In this document: positions 63,835-64,000 of the stretch, piece after piece | Numbering within the stretch: the first letter of the stretch is position 1 | Layout of the letters: each line of letters opens with the position of its first letter | Origin: Dactylellina haptotyla | Taxonomy: Eukaryota; Ascomycota; Orbiliomycetes; Orbiliales; Orbiliaceae | DNA: 64,000 nt | Reading direction: 5' to 3' | Assembly: GCA_031310005.1 (NCBI GenBank) | Contig: CM062386.1 | Location: 496,001-560,000, forward strand | Position numbers and translations under genes: made by a program | The notes under the pieces: model-generated | Database searches by the model: none | What the model saw: only the letters and a program-made list of their open reading frames with translations | What the model was told of the DNA's origin: nothing

Positions 63835-64000
63835 GGTGAACTTTGTTATTCCGTCAATCCTCCTTTATTTTATACATCGTATAAAGAAATAAAAAGGCCT
63901 GGCAGGGACCCAGGGACCGCTATCAAGAGCAGATTCAAAGAAACGGACTGGTCCAATAAAGTATCGCTCCAAGTACCGGATACCTCACCGAGCTGAACGA

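Larger units (their letters stand above)
58934..64000. other. 5-kb gene-poor right end
   Basis: No intact gene supported. Coding-like fragments at 59.3-60.1 kb are listed separately. From 60.2 to 64 kb, open frames are short, overlap on both strands and show no motif. A 16-base T run lies at 63819-63834 and AGGTTGGTCAGGTTGG-type short direct repeats at about 63677-63700. Confidence 0.45.

Overview
The window is genomic DNA from a filamentous ascomycete (Pezizomycotina). Protein-coding genes are broken by short GT-AG introns of about 50-105 nt, several with CTAAC/CTGAC-like branch sites, and the gene content (highly reducing polyketide synthase, FSH-type hydrolase, CBM1 modules, Gid9, Vps18, Orc2, ArgJ) is fungal. 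A leotiomycete is my guess only; nothing read here proves the class. Spliced gene models were assembled by hand. For every multi-exon gene the exon lengths were checked to give an uninterrupted frame.

Left part (1 to about 29.3 kb). This is visibly AT-rich, with sparse genes and fragments of dispersed and inverted repeats whose copies differ mostly by transitions, as expected of old RIP-mutated elements. It holds a tyrosine-phosphatase-like gene (2122-3167, -) and a compact polyketide cluster. The cluster comprises an HR-PKS (7049-14447, -; KS-AT-DH-psiKR-ER-KR-ACP, no methyltransferase, no release domain), a stand-alone FSH1/LovG-like serine hydrolase (15808-16666, -), an SDR (19317-20428, -), a carboxymuconolactone-decarboxylase-like protein (21197-22062, +), two paralogous HxxxDG acyltransferases (22476-23873, -; 26625-27935, +) and an EthD-domain protein (24618-25099, +). 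The inferred scheme is chain synthesis by the PKS, release by the hydrolase, tailoring by the SDR, EthD and CMD proteins, and O- or N-acylation by one or both acyltransferases. Both divergent promoters (SDR/CMD and acyltransferase/EthD) carry an almost identical 14-bp element with inverted CGG triplets, a candidate pathway-specific operator. No P450, transporter or regulator is visible in the cluster.

Middle and right part (about 29.8 to 58.9 kb). This is gene-dense, with a more balanced base composition and conserved housekeeping genes: Fyv10/Gid9 (+), Sac3/GANP mRNA-export factor (+), an ABCC/MRP transporter (-), a membrane-anchored aspartyl-protease-like protein that has lost both catalytic aspartates (+), Orc2 (-) divergent from ArgJ (+), Vps18 (-), and a tiny secreted protein of two cellulose-binding (CBM1) modules (58366-58933, -) assembled from three short exons.

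Right end (58.9-64 kb). No intact gene was found. There are coding-like fragments in shifting frames at 59.3-60.1 kb and otherwise unremarkable sequence. No rRNA, convincing tRNA, CRISPR array or intact transposon was seen.
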